A DNA stretch of 40,125 nt from Alphaproteobacteria bacterium. GTDB taxonomy: Bacteria; Pseudomonadota; Alphaproteobacteria; UBA9219. Below, one piece after another: positions 28,317 to 39,244 of the stretch. The stretch is taken from positions 1-40,125 of the forward strand of contig JAQVBU010000017.1 in the NCBI GenBank assembly GCA_028690155.1, read 5' to 3'. Both the position numbers and the translations under genes were made by a program. The notes below the pieces were generated by a model that saw only the letters and a list, made by a program, of their open reading frames with translations, did no database searches and was not told the origin of the DNA. The first letter of the stretch is position 1, and each line of letters starts with the position of its first letter.

Positions 28317-28745
28317 CTACTCCCGTTCGTCGCGCTGCGTCCGCTCCTTCCGTTCATGGCGCTCTTGGGCCTCGATCGTCAACGTCGCGATCGGCCGCGC
28401 ATCAAGGCGTTTCACGCCAATGGGTTCGCCCGTCTCTTCACAATAGCCGTATTCGTTGTGCTCGATCCGCTCCAACGCCTCGTCGATCTTGCTGATCAGC
28501 TTGCGCTGACGATCGCGCGTCCGAAGCTCTAACGCAACCTCAGTCTCGGCCGACGCCCGATCCGCCAGATCAGGTTCTTGCATGCCGCCGTCGTCCTGAA
28601 GCTCTTGCAGCGTAAGATCGGCTTCACGAATAATGTCGGCTTTCCAATGGAGAAGCTTGTTCCGGAAATACTCAAGCATAACCGGATTCATATACGGCTC
28701 TTTCTCGGTGGGCTTATAATTCTGGGGGACGGTAACGGTAACCAT
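28317..28745 (-). CDS. dksA: DksA family transcription regulator, cysteine-poor type
   Basis: This 142-residue protein binds the RNA polymerase secondary channel and, with ppGpp, adjusts transcription in starvation. A long coiled-coil (about 22-95) carries the tip motif DLADRA (59-64), matching the DxxDxA needed for activity. The zinc-finger region is changed: only Cys102 of the four cysteines remains (CEET and TIEA where CxxC would be). Such zinc-less forms are common in alphaproteobacteria. The ATG at 28745 has AGGAGG six bases upstream, better than the ATG at 28763. Confidence 0.92.
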   Translation of the reverse strand: MVTVTVPQNYKPTEKEPYMNPVMLEYFRNKLLHWKADIIREADLTLQELQDDGGMQEPDLADRASAETEVALELRTRDRQRKLISKIDEALERIEHNEYGYCEETGEPIGVKRLDARPIATLTIEAQERHERKERTQRDERE

Positions 28746-28763
28746 AACTTCCTCCTGCTGCAA

Positions 28764-29072
28764 CTAACCAAGGGCAGAGGAAGATAGGGGAACCCGCCGC
28801 ATCGAGTCAACGAAGGAAGTAAGTTCTTTTTCTTTAATAAATTCATTGGGTTGATCCGCCTGCGCCCTTGATCCCGGCCCAAAAACTATCGCATCGGCGC
28901 AACAATCCTGAAAAAGTCCGGATTTGGTCGCAAAGCCGGCGGCAGAAAAAGAAAGGAGGCCCAAGGCGTTAAGCAACGCCGAAACGCCCTTGTTTCCATC
29001 CCGGCTTATGAAGGGAGCAAAATCAAACGGGGTGGTGTTTTCAACGCGTGCCGAGGGTGCAAAAGGCTCCAT
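28764..29072 (-). pseudogene. C-terminal remnant of acetylornithine deacetylase (ArgE-like, M20)
   Basis: This 102-residue frame matches only the last quarter of ArgE: ATKSGLFQ (where TEAGLFQ-type is usual), then IVFGPGSRAQADQPNEFI. In ArgE the last motif reads GPGS..QAHxPDE, with the histidine a zinc ligand; here it is Asp, and the conserved Glu of TEA is Lys. The rest of the enzyme, including all other metal ligands, is missing. The ATG overlaps the stop of the beta-propeller gene (TGATG), and dksA follows, so the piece is probably still translated. It is either a decaying fragment or a kept small protein with a new role. Confidence 0.65.
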
Positions 29073-30106
29073 CAACGCGCATAAGAAAAAGCCTTTCGAA
29101 CGCTCTTCAGCGTGAACAAAAGAAGGATATCAGGGCGTACGGCCGCAAACAAGGCATCGCCGGGACCGTTCCAAGAAAGCCCGCAAACGCCCGCCCCACA
29201 CGGCGGACGAAGAATAATTTCACGGCGGCCATCAAGCGGAGCCAAGACAAGAAGTCCATCGTCATACCCCAACGCGACCAAGGCCTCGGATGGATGCGGC
29301 GCGACAAAAGAAACGAGCCTCTTGCCCGGTTCCCCTAAACGGAAGGGCGAGGACGCAAAGCCCGATGCCTTTTTCTCCCAGCACAAAGCCTGCGGCGCGC
29401 CCGAGGTCACAAGGAAACGCCCGCCCGCGGAAAAACCCATAGACAAAGGAGGCGCATCATATCCGGGCAAAAGGATTACCGCGCGATCCCCAAGCGTCCA
29501 TCCGCCCAACGCGCCGTCACGCAGAAAGGCAAAAAGAACGCCGTCGCCCCACACAGGCTCAAGCGCGACGCCCTCTTCGCTCAAAAGATCAGGCTCGGAT
29601 CGCGACGGATCAACCGACCATAAAAAAACGCGCCCGTCACAGCTAACGGCAAGCTGCGTTCCATCGGGACAAAAAGACATTCCGCGCAACGAGGCCGTTA
29701 TCGTCATCGGTTTCGGGAATTGGGGTGTCCCGTCATCCCTTAACACGATCACGTCGCGTCCAGCGCCATAGGCCCGTTTTTCGCCGTGAGGCGTCGAAGA
29801 AACGCCGGATAAAACCTGTCCGCTTCGCTCTTCCAAAACCGTGGGGGCCTCGATTAACGGGTCCAAAATAGAAAACGTCCCGTCCTCCCCGGCCGACAGA
29901 AAGGCATGAGCGTCCGCATCCGGCGCCAAAAGAAACGCCCCCTTATGGGCAGAAACAGTTACGGGAGCGATGGCCTCGTCACTTGCCGGAAGAAAACGAA
30001 CGCCGCCGTCAGCGCACGCGACGGCCATCCAATCGCCGCGGCGATTGGAGCAAAGGGACAAAATGGGCGCGCCCAAGGCCCACTGAGCGTAAACGGTATC
30101 GGTCAT
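29072..30106 (-). CDS. WD40-like beta-propeller protein
   Basis: This 344-residue protein is built of repeated four-strand units. Recurrent cores are DWMAVACADGGVRFL (about 25-39), AHAFLSAGEDGTFSILDP, TQLAVSCDGRVFLWSVD and ALVALGYDDGLLVLAPLDG. The spacing of about 40-45 residues gives probably seven blades, as in WD40 domains that act as protein-binding scaffolds. No signal peptide is seen, so it is likely cytoplasmic. The partner is unknown. It is preceded by the HAD gene (27-base gap) and coupled to the ArgE remnant. Confidence 0.75.
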   Translation of the reverse strand: MTDTVYAQWALGAPILSLCSNRRGDWMAVACADGGVRFLPASDEAIAPVTVSAHKGAFLLAPDADAHAFLSAGEDGTFSILDPLIEAPTVLEERSGQVLSGVSSTPHGEKRAYGAGRDVIVLRDDGTPQFPKPMTITASLRGMSFCPDGTQLAVSCDGRVFLWSVDPSRSEPDLLSEEGVALEPVWGDGVLFAFLRDGALGGWTLGDRAVILLPGYDAPPLSMGFSAGGRFLVTSGAPQALCWEKKASGFASSPFRLGEPGKRLVSFVAPHPSEALVALGYDDGLLVLAPLDGRREIILRPPCGAGVCGLSWNGPGDALFAAVRPDILLLFTLKSVRKAFSYAR

Positions 30107-30133
30107 GCGAACGAGATTAAAAGGTTCCTCTGC

Positions 30134-30790
30134 TCAACGCAAAGCCTTTGCAAGATCCTCCATAGAGGAAAAAACGCGCGACGCACCGGCGTGCATCAAC
30201 GCATCGGCTTGCCCCGGACGGCAATGAGACGCGCCCACAAAACCAAAGGAGCGCATACCGGCGGCTTGGGCCGCCTCGATGCCGGGAATGCTGTCCTCGA
30301 TAACAAGGGCATCCTTGGGCGCAACGCCTAGAGACGAAGCGGCAAAAAGAAAAAGATCCGGAGCCGGCTTGCCGCGCTCGACTTGCTCGGCGCTGAAAAT
30401 GTTGGGAGCAAAGAGATCCCAAAGTCCTGTCAATCCCAGCGAATGCTTCAGCCGATCGGGCGCACTGCCCGAGGCCACGCATTTGGCCGCAGGCCATGCC
30501 CGGACAAAGGGAAGCACGCCCGGGATCGGCTTCAAGCCTTCTTCAAAAAAACGCCTTAACCGCGCATGGTTTTGCGCCATAAAATCGTCGGGTAGCTTGT
30601 CGCCATAACGCCTTTTCAGGTCGGAATCCGCAAAAACCTCGGCCCGGCCGCAGTAACGATCCAACGCCTCCTCAAACGACAGCGCAACGTCCCACGAAGC
30701 CAGACTTTCGACCAGCGACCGGATGGACAACGCCTCGCTGTCGAGCAACACGCCGTCGCAGTCAAAGATCAATAAAGCGGGTTTTTCCAT
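30134..30790 (-). CDS. HAD-superfamily phosphatase (phosphoglycolate phosphatase / beta-PGM group)
   Basis: This 218-residue enzyme has motif I FDCDGVLLDSE with nucleophile Asp10 and Asp12, a helical cap (about 18-85), motif II SGS (near 107-109), motif III Lys in RGKPAPDLF, and motif IV IEDSIPGIEAA. It would hydrolyse a small phosphate ester or interconvert a sugar phosphate. The specificity cannot be told. It is the first gene of the minus-strand operon that ends with rluD. Confidence 0.9.
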   Translation of the reverse strand: MEKPALLIFDCDGVLLDSEALSIRSLVESLASWDVALSFEEALDRYCGRAEVFADSDLKRRYGDKLPDDFMAQNHARLRRFFEEGLKPIPGVLPFVRAWPAAKCVASGSAPDRLKHSLGLTGLWDLFAPNIFSAEQVERGKPAPDLFLFAASSLGVAPKDALVIEDSIPGIEAAQAAGMRSFGFVGASHCRPGQADALMHAGASRVFSSMEDLAKALR

Positions 30791-31111
30791 AAAAAATCCT
30801 TCGGCTCCTTTTTGTCATAGACCGAGAAAAACAAAGAACACAACCTAAAATAAAAGCTACAACCGCCGTTTGTATTATTGTTACCCAAAAGCATCATCGA
30901 CGAAATCTTGGCCCCGAAAGTAAAAGACCCCTTCCAAACGGTTTGATTCTTCGATACAAGAGGCGCGTTCCTCGCCGTTCTTCCGGTAAGAAACACGAAA
31001 AAGATCGCGTTATATCCCGCCGTCGCGTTACGCTTTATAAAAGCGCCTTTCGGTGGAGGATGCGCGTTTTTGAAAAGAAAGAACAAGAAAAATCACAAGA
31101 AGGAGCCCTTA
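30791..31111. other. Divergent intergenic region
   Basis: It lies between the HAD operon (minus) and the DJ-1-like gene (plus) and is A+T-rich on the left side. It should carry both promoters. I see no gene or strong repeat. Confidence 0.5.
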
Positions 31112-31672
31112 ATGACCGCCATGCTTGCCGGTAAAACTGTTGCCATTCTCGCCGCCAACGGCTTTGACGAAAACACAATGACCGAAATTCAGCGCGCGCT
31201 TACATCCGCCAAAGCAAGCTTCAAAACGATCGCTCCCGAACAAGGCCTTGTCAACGGATGGCAAGATAATCGCTGGGGGCACTATTTTCCCGTCGACGCC
31301 CTGATCGGCGAAGCTCTGGGATCGGATTTTGACATCCTCGTCATTCCCGGAGGCGAACGCGCCACAGCCAAGCTGGAAACAAACCTGCATACGCGGCGCA
31401 TCGTGAACCACTTTCTGGAAGCCGGAAAACCGGTCGCCGCCGTCGGAGACGGGGTCAAGCTTTTAGCCCTTTCTCCCAAAATCGCGGGGATCTGCGTCGC
31501 CGCGCCCGAAACATCACAAGACGCTTTAGTCCACGCGGGCGCGCTGATCAGCGATGATTCAACCGAGCTTTGCAACGCGGTCCTGACGTCCGAAGGACCG
31601 GCCAACAAGGCGTGGATTGACGAAGCGCTCGCGTTGTTCGACGACTCGGAACGCGAACTTCAAGCGGCGTAA
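31112..31672 (+). CDS. DJ-1/PfpI-like protein without catalytic cysteine, catalase-tail type
   Basis: This 186-residue class I glutamine-amidotransferase-like fold starts KTVAILAANGFDENTM and has DILVIPGG (74-81). At the nucleophile elbow, where DJ-1/PfpI proteins have Ala-Cys-His-Gly, it has VGDGVKLLA (111-119): Gly112-Asp113 replace Cys-His. The same Gly-Asp elbow and the KPVAAVGD context are seen in the C-terminal domain of large-subunit catalases (KatE type). This looks like a free-standing version of that domain and is probably not a protease or glyoxalase. The ATG at 31112 has AAGGAG six bases upstream. No catalase gene is adjacent. Confidence 0.75.
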   Translation: MTAMLAGKTVAILAANGFDENTMTEIQRALTSAKASFKTIAPEQGLVNGWQDNRWGHYFPVDALIGEALGSDFDILVIPGGERATAKLETNLHTRRIVNHFLEAGKPVAAVGDGVKLLALSPKIAGICVAAPETSQDALVHAGALISDDSTELCNAVLTSEGPANKAWIDEALALFDDSERELQAA

Positions 31673-31740
31673 GCCCTTCTTTCTGCGCCCCGCGCAATCT
31701 TTTCTTTCTTACAAAGAAGGAAAAAGCGTACACTTGGGGC

Positions 31741-32625
31741 ATGAACGACAAAACGTTTTCCGCCTCGATGGCCCCCTTTCGAGAGGCTGTCGATCGGTAC
31801 AAAGACCTTTTGGATCGACCTCTTCCGCCGCCACCCCTGCATGGCGCGCCGCTGGGCACAACGCTTCGCACGGATCGATCTTCCGCGCCGTGCGCCGTTC
31901 TTCTCGCGCCGCACCCCGACGACGAAACGTTGACGGGAGGCCTTCCGTTGCGTCTGCGGCAAGAAGAGGGTTGGCGCATCGTCGTGATTGCGACCACGCT
32001 GGGCAGCAACGAAACACGCCGGACCGAACGGAAAGCTGAACTTGCCGACGCCTGCGCCGTTCTGGACTTCGAAGGAGTCCTTCCGGCCGAAGAGGGCCTT
32101 AATGACGTTACCCTACTGAACCGAGAAAACGACCCCCTCGCGTGGAACGAAAAAGTTGCCTGCGTTCAAGCCCTTCTTCAACGCATCGCTCCGCAGGCCC
32201 TTTTTATCCCCCACAGCGCCGACGGCCACGCCACGCACATCGGCACCCATGTTTTGGGCATGGACGCGTTAGCCGAGATGCCAAAAGATTTTTCTTGTGC
32301 GCTCATCGAAACGGAATATTGGACGCCTCTTCGCGCGCCAAACGCCCTGATTGGCCTTGCCCCTCAAACCGTCGCCCAGCTTATGGCCGCGCTGGCGTGT
32401 CACAAAGGCGAGGTTGCGCGCAATCCTTACGATCGCCGTTTCCCCGCGTTTCTTATCGACAGCGTGCGTCGAAGCGAACCGCTCTTTGGCGCAGGCACGG
32501 CAACACCCCCCTTTGCTTTTGGACAATTGTGCCGACAGGGGCGATGGATAAAGGGACGCTTCATCCCCTCCGCTCTTCGTCCTGTTAGAGGGGCGGAGGA
32601 TTCTTTGGCGACACTCTTCGCCTGA
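31741..32625 (+). CDS. PIG-L / LmbE family deacetylase
   Basis: This 294-residue zinc hydrolase has the metal and base motif PHPDDE (57-62) and the third ligand in PHSADGHATHIGTH (about 158-171). Family members remove acetyl groups from N-acetylglucosamine conjugates such as GlcNAc-PI, mycothiol and bacillithiol precursors, or chitobiose. The substrate is unknown here. The first 45 residues are an extra N-terminal part. It starts 68 bases after the DJ-1-like gene and may share its transcript. Confidence 0.85.
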   Translation: MNDKTFSASMAPFREAVDRYKDLLDRPLPPPPLHGAPLGTTLRTDRSSAPCAVLLAPHPDDETLTGGLPLRLRQEEGWRIVVIATTLGSNETRRTERKAELADACAVLDFEGVLPAEEGLNDVTLLNRENDPLAWNEKVACVQALLQRIAPQALFIPHSADGHATHIGTHVLGMDALAEMPKDFSCALIETEYWTPLRAPNALIGLAPQTVAQLMAALACHKGEVARNPYDRRFPAFLIDSVRRSEPLFGAGTATPPFAFGQLCRQGRWIKGRFIPSALRPVRGAEDSLATLFA

Positions 32626-33133
32626 CGGCAATTCAGACGCAAGGGGCGCGATTCGTCACAAGCGACGAGGAAACCGATTCGGCCTTTTCCAAAAAGAAAT
32701 GTTATATCAATCCTACCCGCGATCGCGTCATAAGCTTACGCGCGGTTTTCTTTGGACTTTTTTGGCACGGCGAATCACCTCGGGCACGAAACCGTTTTTT
32801 AATCCCCAAGAGTCGAAAAATTCTTTTTTTATAAATTACAATAGGTTAGATGCTTTTTACCCAAACATCCGCATCGTCTTTAACCTTTTTTGAGGAATTT
32901 CTCGAAAAACTGCCCTTGAAGAGCCCTTCGCCCGATATCAAATTCATCCTTTGAAGCCCGTTATAAATCCTTTATATACAGCCTTTCCTTGGGGTATAGC
33001 GAGGGGCCCTCAGACTGTTATTTTGGAAGAGGCTCCACGATGAAGCAAGCTGATGGGTAAAAGCAGGTTCGGCGAACGTCTCCTTATCATAAAAGAGGGG
33101 TAGCGGAAAATCGCGAACCGGGACAAAGGTAGC
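32626..33133. other. rpoD upstream region, no gene seen
   Basis: This is 508 bases without a convincing frame and is A+T-rich at 32790-32980. It holds a small hairpin (CGCGT/ACGCG, about 32724-32742) followed by T-rich sequence that may end the PIG-L transcript, and the rpoD promoter and leader. The usual dnaG neighbour of rpoD is absent. Confidence 0.5.
32951..32978 (+). promoter_or_regulatory. Candidate sigma-70 promoter for rpoD
   Basis: TTGAAG (32951-32956) and TATATA (32973-32978) are separated by 16 bases, about 155 bases upstream of the rpoD start. The fit is fair but the region is A+T-rich, so chance matches are likely. Confidence 0.3.
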
Positions 33134-35674
<2,541 letters not shown>

Positions 35675-35763
35675 AGGAGCGGAAAGCCTTCGCCAAAAAA
35701 TGTCGCAAAAAAGAAGAGGCGTCTGCGCCACCGTTGGAAGCGCGCGGGTTGTTTAGAAAAAGC

Positions 35764-37080
35764 ATGATGACCGATACTTCCTCGCGTATTTTCGAACGGC
35801 TTCGGCTCGCCCATGGCAAGGATATCGATCTAAGCCTAAGGCCGGCCTATCGCGACCTTCTTGCAAAGCTGGGGGATCCCCAAGAGCATCTCCCTCCCGT
35901 TTTTCATGTCGCGGGCACGAATGGAAAAGGATCGGTCTGCGCGTTTTTGCGCGCGGTTCTGGAAGCATCGGGCAAACGGGTCCACGTCTACACGTCGCCG
36001 CATCTTATAACGCTCCACGAAAGAATTCGGCTTGCCGGACGCCTAATTGATGAAGAAGAGCTCGTCGACGTTCTTCTGGAAACGGAGGCCAAGGCGGCGT
36101 ACGGAAGCGTCAGCTTTTTCGAAGCGCTGACAGCGGCCGCTTTCGTCGCTATGGCGCGCCACCCTGCCGATTTCGTCATTCTCGAAACGGGCATGGGCGG
36201 CAGGCTCGACGCGACGAACGTCGTCACCAAACCGCTGGCGAGCATCATCACGCGCCTCTCTTACGATCATCGTGAATATCTAGGCAACACGCTCGATAAA
36301 ATTGCGAGGGAAAAAGCGGGCATTCTGCGCGCTTATGTTCCATGCTTCGCCGCCTTCCAACCCGATCCGGCCGCCCGCGCCGCTCTTCACGCGGAAGCCC
36401 AAGCCAAAAACGCTCCTTTGATGATGGAAGGGGAGAGCTGGACCATCGAACGGACCCCAAACGGCTTCCGATTCAAGGACGGCACGCGCACGGATGACCT
36501 CCCCACGCCCTCTCTTTTGGGCGAACACCAATATCACAACGCCGGGCTGGCGCTCGCCGCCCTCTCAGCCGTTTCGCCAACGCCGTCTCGGACCGCACGC
36601 AAACAGGGCATGCTAACGGTCGAGTGGCCCGCGCGGCTCCAACGCCTCGGTCCGGGCGCGCTGACGGCCCACGCGCCGGACGACGCCGAAATCTGGCTCG
36701 ACGGAGGCCACAATGACTCGGCCGGCGAAGTTCTGAAAAAACAAGTCGACCTCTGGCGCGTCGAGGACGGCAAAACGCCCAAGCCTCTTTATGTCGTTCT
36801 GGGCATGTTGAAGACGAAAAAACCGATGGAATTTATCGGCCCGTTTGCGACGGACATCGCCCATCTTGGCATCGTACCGATTCCGCACACGGCGGCGGCC
36901 TTCACACCGGAAGCCTTGGCCGAAAGCGTAGGCCCTTTAAAAATCGAAAAAGTCGATGTCTTTGAAAGCGTCATCCAAGCCCTTGAGCACATAAAGCGCA
37001 CAGGCGTTTCCTCCCCGCGTATTTTGGTATGCGGGTCGCTGTATCTTGCGGGAAGCGTTCTCTCCGAGCATAAAGTCTAA
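35764..37080 (+). CDS. folC: Folylpolyglutamate synthase / dihydrofolate synthase
   Basis: This 438-residue Mur-ligase-like enzyme adds glutamate to dihydropteroate and folates. It has the P-loop GTNGKGS (51-57), FFEALTAAAF, LETGMGGRLDATNV, and SYDHREYLGNTLDKIAREKAGI, all diagnostic; the C-terminal domain has DGGHN. The start is either the ATG at 35764 or the next codon; the ribosome site is weak. It begins 90 bases after rpoD on the same strand. The stop codon overlaps that of the small minus-strand gene. Confidence 0.95.
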   Translation: MMTDTSSRIFERLRLAHGKDIDLSLRPAYRDLLAKLGDPQEHLPPVFHVAGTNGKGSVCAFLRAVLEASGKRVHVYTSPHLITLHERIRLAGRLIDEEELVDVLLETEAKAAYGSVSFFEALTAAAFVAMARHPADFVILETGMGGRLDATNVVTKPLASIITRLSYDHREYLGNTLDKIAREKAGILRAYVPCFAAFQPDPAARAALHAEAQAKNAPLMMEGESWTIERTPNGFRFKDGTRTDDLPTPSLLGEHQYHNAGLALAALSAVSPTPSRTARKQGMLTVEWPARLQRLGPGALTAHAPDDAEIWLDGGHNDSAGEVLKKQVDLWRVEDGKTPKPLYVVLGMLKTKKPMEFIGPFATDIAHLGIVPIPHTAAAFTPEALAESVGPLKIEKVDVFESVIQALEHIKRTGVSSPRILVCGSLYLAGSVLSEHKV

Positions 37081-37292
37081 ACAGGGACGTACCCCTGTTG
37101 TTCATACGTCGGGATAGGATTTCCTTTTATAAGCGACAACGCATCATTGTCGAGAACAACAAGCAGACAATCGCGTGCACGAACAAGGTGCTGATAGGAT
37201 TCGAGAAACCCGCGTTTGTGAAGCAAAACCGCAAGTTCTGCGAGCTCATAGGCGATATCTTCTTCAAGGCTTACATAGCGAGAGGGGCGCAT
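37077..37292 (-). CDS. Small hypothetical protein (71 aa)
   Basis: This short, mostly helical protein has acidic and leucine-rich helices (VSLEEDIAYELAELAVLLHK, then YQHLVRARDCLLVVLD). GGAGG lies five bases before the ATG at 37292, which supports translation; the frame extends further upstream without such a site. Its stop codon overlaps that of the converging folC. It has no known function. The size and helix pattern would suit a small regulator or a subunit of a larger complex. Confidence 0.6.
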   Translation of the reverse strand: MRPSRYVSLEEDIAYELAELAVLLHKRGFLESYQHLVRARDCLLVVLDNDALSLIKGNPIPTYEQQGYVPV

Positions 37293-37473
37293 CATATCCT
37301 CCAAGCCAAAGTTGATGGAAGGAATTAAAAATAATACGCTTTTTGAGTAATAAAAAAAAGAAGGAGCCTTCCCGCGACGCAACAATTCATTGCTTCTTAT
37401 TGTTTTTTTGGGCGACTTCTGGAAAAAAGGAAGCATGACAAAACGCGCGTCTTCTGCTTAACTTGCACGCTGT

Positions 37474-37551
37474 TCATCCGGGGTGCCCCTCCTAAAAGGG
37501 GCTGAGATTATACCCGCAAAACCTGATCTGGGTCATGCCAGCGAAGGGAGA
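37474..37551 (+). promoter_or_regulatory. TPP riboswitch (THI element)
   Basis: The conserved THI core is present: GGGGTGCCC, then a P3 stem GCCCCT/AGGGGC, GGCTGAGA, TACCCGC, and ACCTGATCTGGGTCATGCC with AGCGAAGGGA at the 3' end. These match the pyrimidine- and pyrophosphate-sensing halves. The 3' end runs into the ribosome site GGGAG seven bases before the GTG at 37557, so thiamine pyrophosphate binding would most simply hide that site and block translation. No separate terminator hairpin follows. Confidence 0.95.
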
Positions 37552-37556
37552 TTATC

Positions 37557-38525
37557 GTGACAAAAAACTTTTGCGCACGTTTGGCGCCTACCAACGGGCA
37601 TCTTTTTTCAAAAAGCACCTTCTCACAAAGCACCCGCGCGCGTTTCTTCGACACGCCGCCGTGTGCGGGCCGAACCGTGACGGCGGGGTTCACTTATCTT
37701 CAGCGTATTGGCAAGGCAGCAAACTACGACATGTGGTTTCCCGCAGACCGTCGACAAGACCTGTTCAAAAAATACAGCGAAGGCACGCTCGCCGCCGGAG
37801 ATTTCCCGACTCAGTGGGCCGCCATAAGAGAAATCGAACTTCTGCATGAATCGGGAAACCACAAGATCTATGATCTTGATCCTCAAATGTTCGAACGCGC
37901 CGTTCTCGACCTCTCGCGCAGTATGCGCGCCGGAGGATACCGTCTAACCATCGCCACGCTTGGCGCGTATGACGAAGGGGCCGAACGCGACGATCTGGAA
38001 ATCCTCGACCAACGCCTGCAAGAAGGCCTCTCAAACGCCATCCACATGCTTTATCTGGAAGAAACAAGCGAGCAAATTAACGCTGAAAACGCGGCCAATC
38101 TGACCTCCGCCGCGTGGGATTACCGCGAGGCGCTTCCCCATGTCGGCATGGTGCTGGGTGCGCAACGGGTTTTCGGGCACAAGGAGACGGAACGCCATCG
38201 CCTCGCCGGGCGTTTTTTCGATATTCTGAACGCCCTGCCCCACACGCACATCGCGCACGATACGGCCGTCGGTCTTCAGATTCCGGAACTGTCGGGTGAA
38301 AATCAATGGAACTACATCGCCTCGCCCGAAGAAACGTTGAATGCCTTCAACCGCGTCTTGTCTCATGTCTTCGATAAATTCAACGGCGTGTCTCTCGGTC
38401 GCCTGCATGGGCGCGAAGATGCTTCCGACGAAATCCGCGCGTCAACGCTGCATCTGAGGGGATACGGTGATCGCCTGAACGAAAGCCAACGCTTTTATCA
38501 AAGCGCGGCCTTGGCGCTTGGTTGA
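37557..38525 (+). CDS. TPP-riboswitch-controlled protein of unknown function
   Basis: I do not recognise this 322-residue protein. The GTG at 37557 is fixed by the riboswitch-borne GGGAG seven bases upstream. Residues 1-45 are polar and Phe/Thr/Arg-rich. From residue 46 a mostly helical soluble protein follows (segments SEGTLAAGDFPTQWAAI, FERAVLDLSRSMRAGGYRL, EETSEQINAENAANLTSAAW, FNRVLSHVFDKFNGVSLGRL). No signal peptide, membrane segment or known thiamine-pathway motif is seen. It is not ThiC, ThiM, ThiD, ThiE, TenA or a TonB receptor. Regulation implies a link to thiamine synthesis, salvage or a TPP-dependent process. It is monocistronic and converges on the GGDEF gene with seven bases between stops. 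Confidence 0.85.
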   Translation: MTKNFCARLAPTNGHLFSKSTFSQSTRARFFDTPPCAGRTVTAGFTYLQRIGKAANYDMWFPADRRQDLFKKYSEGTLAAGDFPTQWAAIREIELLHESGNHKIYDLDPQMFERAVLDLSRSMRAGGYRLTIATLGAYDEGAERDDLEILDQRLQEGLSNAIHMLYLEETSEQINAENAANLTSAAWDYREALPHVGMVLGAQRVFGHKETERHRLAGRFFDILNALPHTHIAHDTAVGLQIPELSGENQWNYIASPEETLNAFNRVLSHVFDKFNGVSLGRLHGREDASDEIRASTLHLRGYGDRLNESQRFYQSAALALG

Positions 38526-38532
38526 TTTTCTC

Positions 38533-39123
38533 TCACCGGCTTGTCGACATCATAAGCTGAGCGGCTTCTTTGAGTCCGACCGATAGATCTTCATTGTCGC
38601 GGAACGTATAGGCCCCATAGCTGATCCGGGTCGGGGACAAGCCCTCGCCGACACGAGCCAACGCGTCCTGCAACGTCGCGGACAAGGATTCCGCCTTGCG
38701 CCACGCCGAGGCGTTATCGCATCGCATAAGAAGGATGCCAAATTCGTCGGGAGCCAAACGCCCCACAATATCCGAGCTGCGCACACCATGAACGAGGACC
38801 GAAGCGACTTCACGCAAGGTCGCGTCGGCTGTCGTCGGGTTCATCCCCTCAACATCAAAATAAAGGATGCTGGACATACCCCCATAGCGTTCGTCAAAGG
38901 CAAGCATGCGAGCGACTTCACGATTGAAGTCAACGCGGGTCAAAACAGCCGGTTCATCGGCGATTTTTTGCTGCTCGTATGCGCGAAGTTTCTCTTCGAG
39001 CTCTTGATTTTTAGCCAGCGCGGACGCCATCTCGCCACGGAAAGCGTTCCAAACGCGGCGCTGCTCGATCGTCAGAGCGGCCGAGGCCAAAGGATCGATA
39101 GAAAAGTCGAAAGAACGGGGCAT
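38533..39123 (-). CDS. Degenerate GGDEF-domain protein
   Basis: This 196-residue protein has an N-terminal helix and short coiled-coil (about 18-55, with LAKNQELEEKLRAYEQQ) that leads into a GGDEF fold (60-196). The metal strand reads ILYFDVEGMN (86-95), and the signature loop reads RLAPDEFGILL (122-132), where active diguanylate cyclases have RLGGDEF. Loss of both glycines predicts no c-di-GMP synthesis. No transmembrane or receiver domain is present. It may sense or scaffold. It is divergent from purE. Confidence 0.8.
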   Translation of the reverse strand: MPRSFDFSIDPLASAALTIEQRRVWNAFRGEMASALAKNQELEEKLRAYEQQKIADEPAVLTRVDFNREVARMLAFDERYGGMSSILYFDVEGMNPTTADATLREVASVLVHGVRSSDIVGRLAPDEFGILLMRCDNASAWRKAESLSATLQDALARVGEGLSPTRISYGAYTFRDNEDLSVGLKEAAQLMMSTSR

Positions 39124-39244
39124 GGAAAAACAATCTCGCCCAAAAAGGCGTCAGAAAACGTTTTCAGGGCCGTAAGAAATATATCATTTTGATGAAAAAC
39201 AAGTTAAAAAGAAGTGGTTTTGTCGAACAGAGGCGGGAAAAAAC

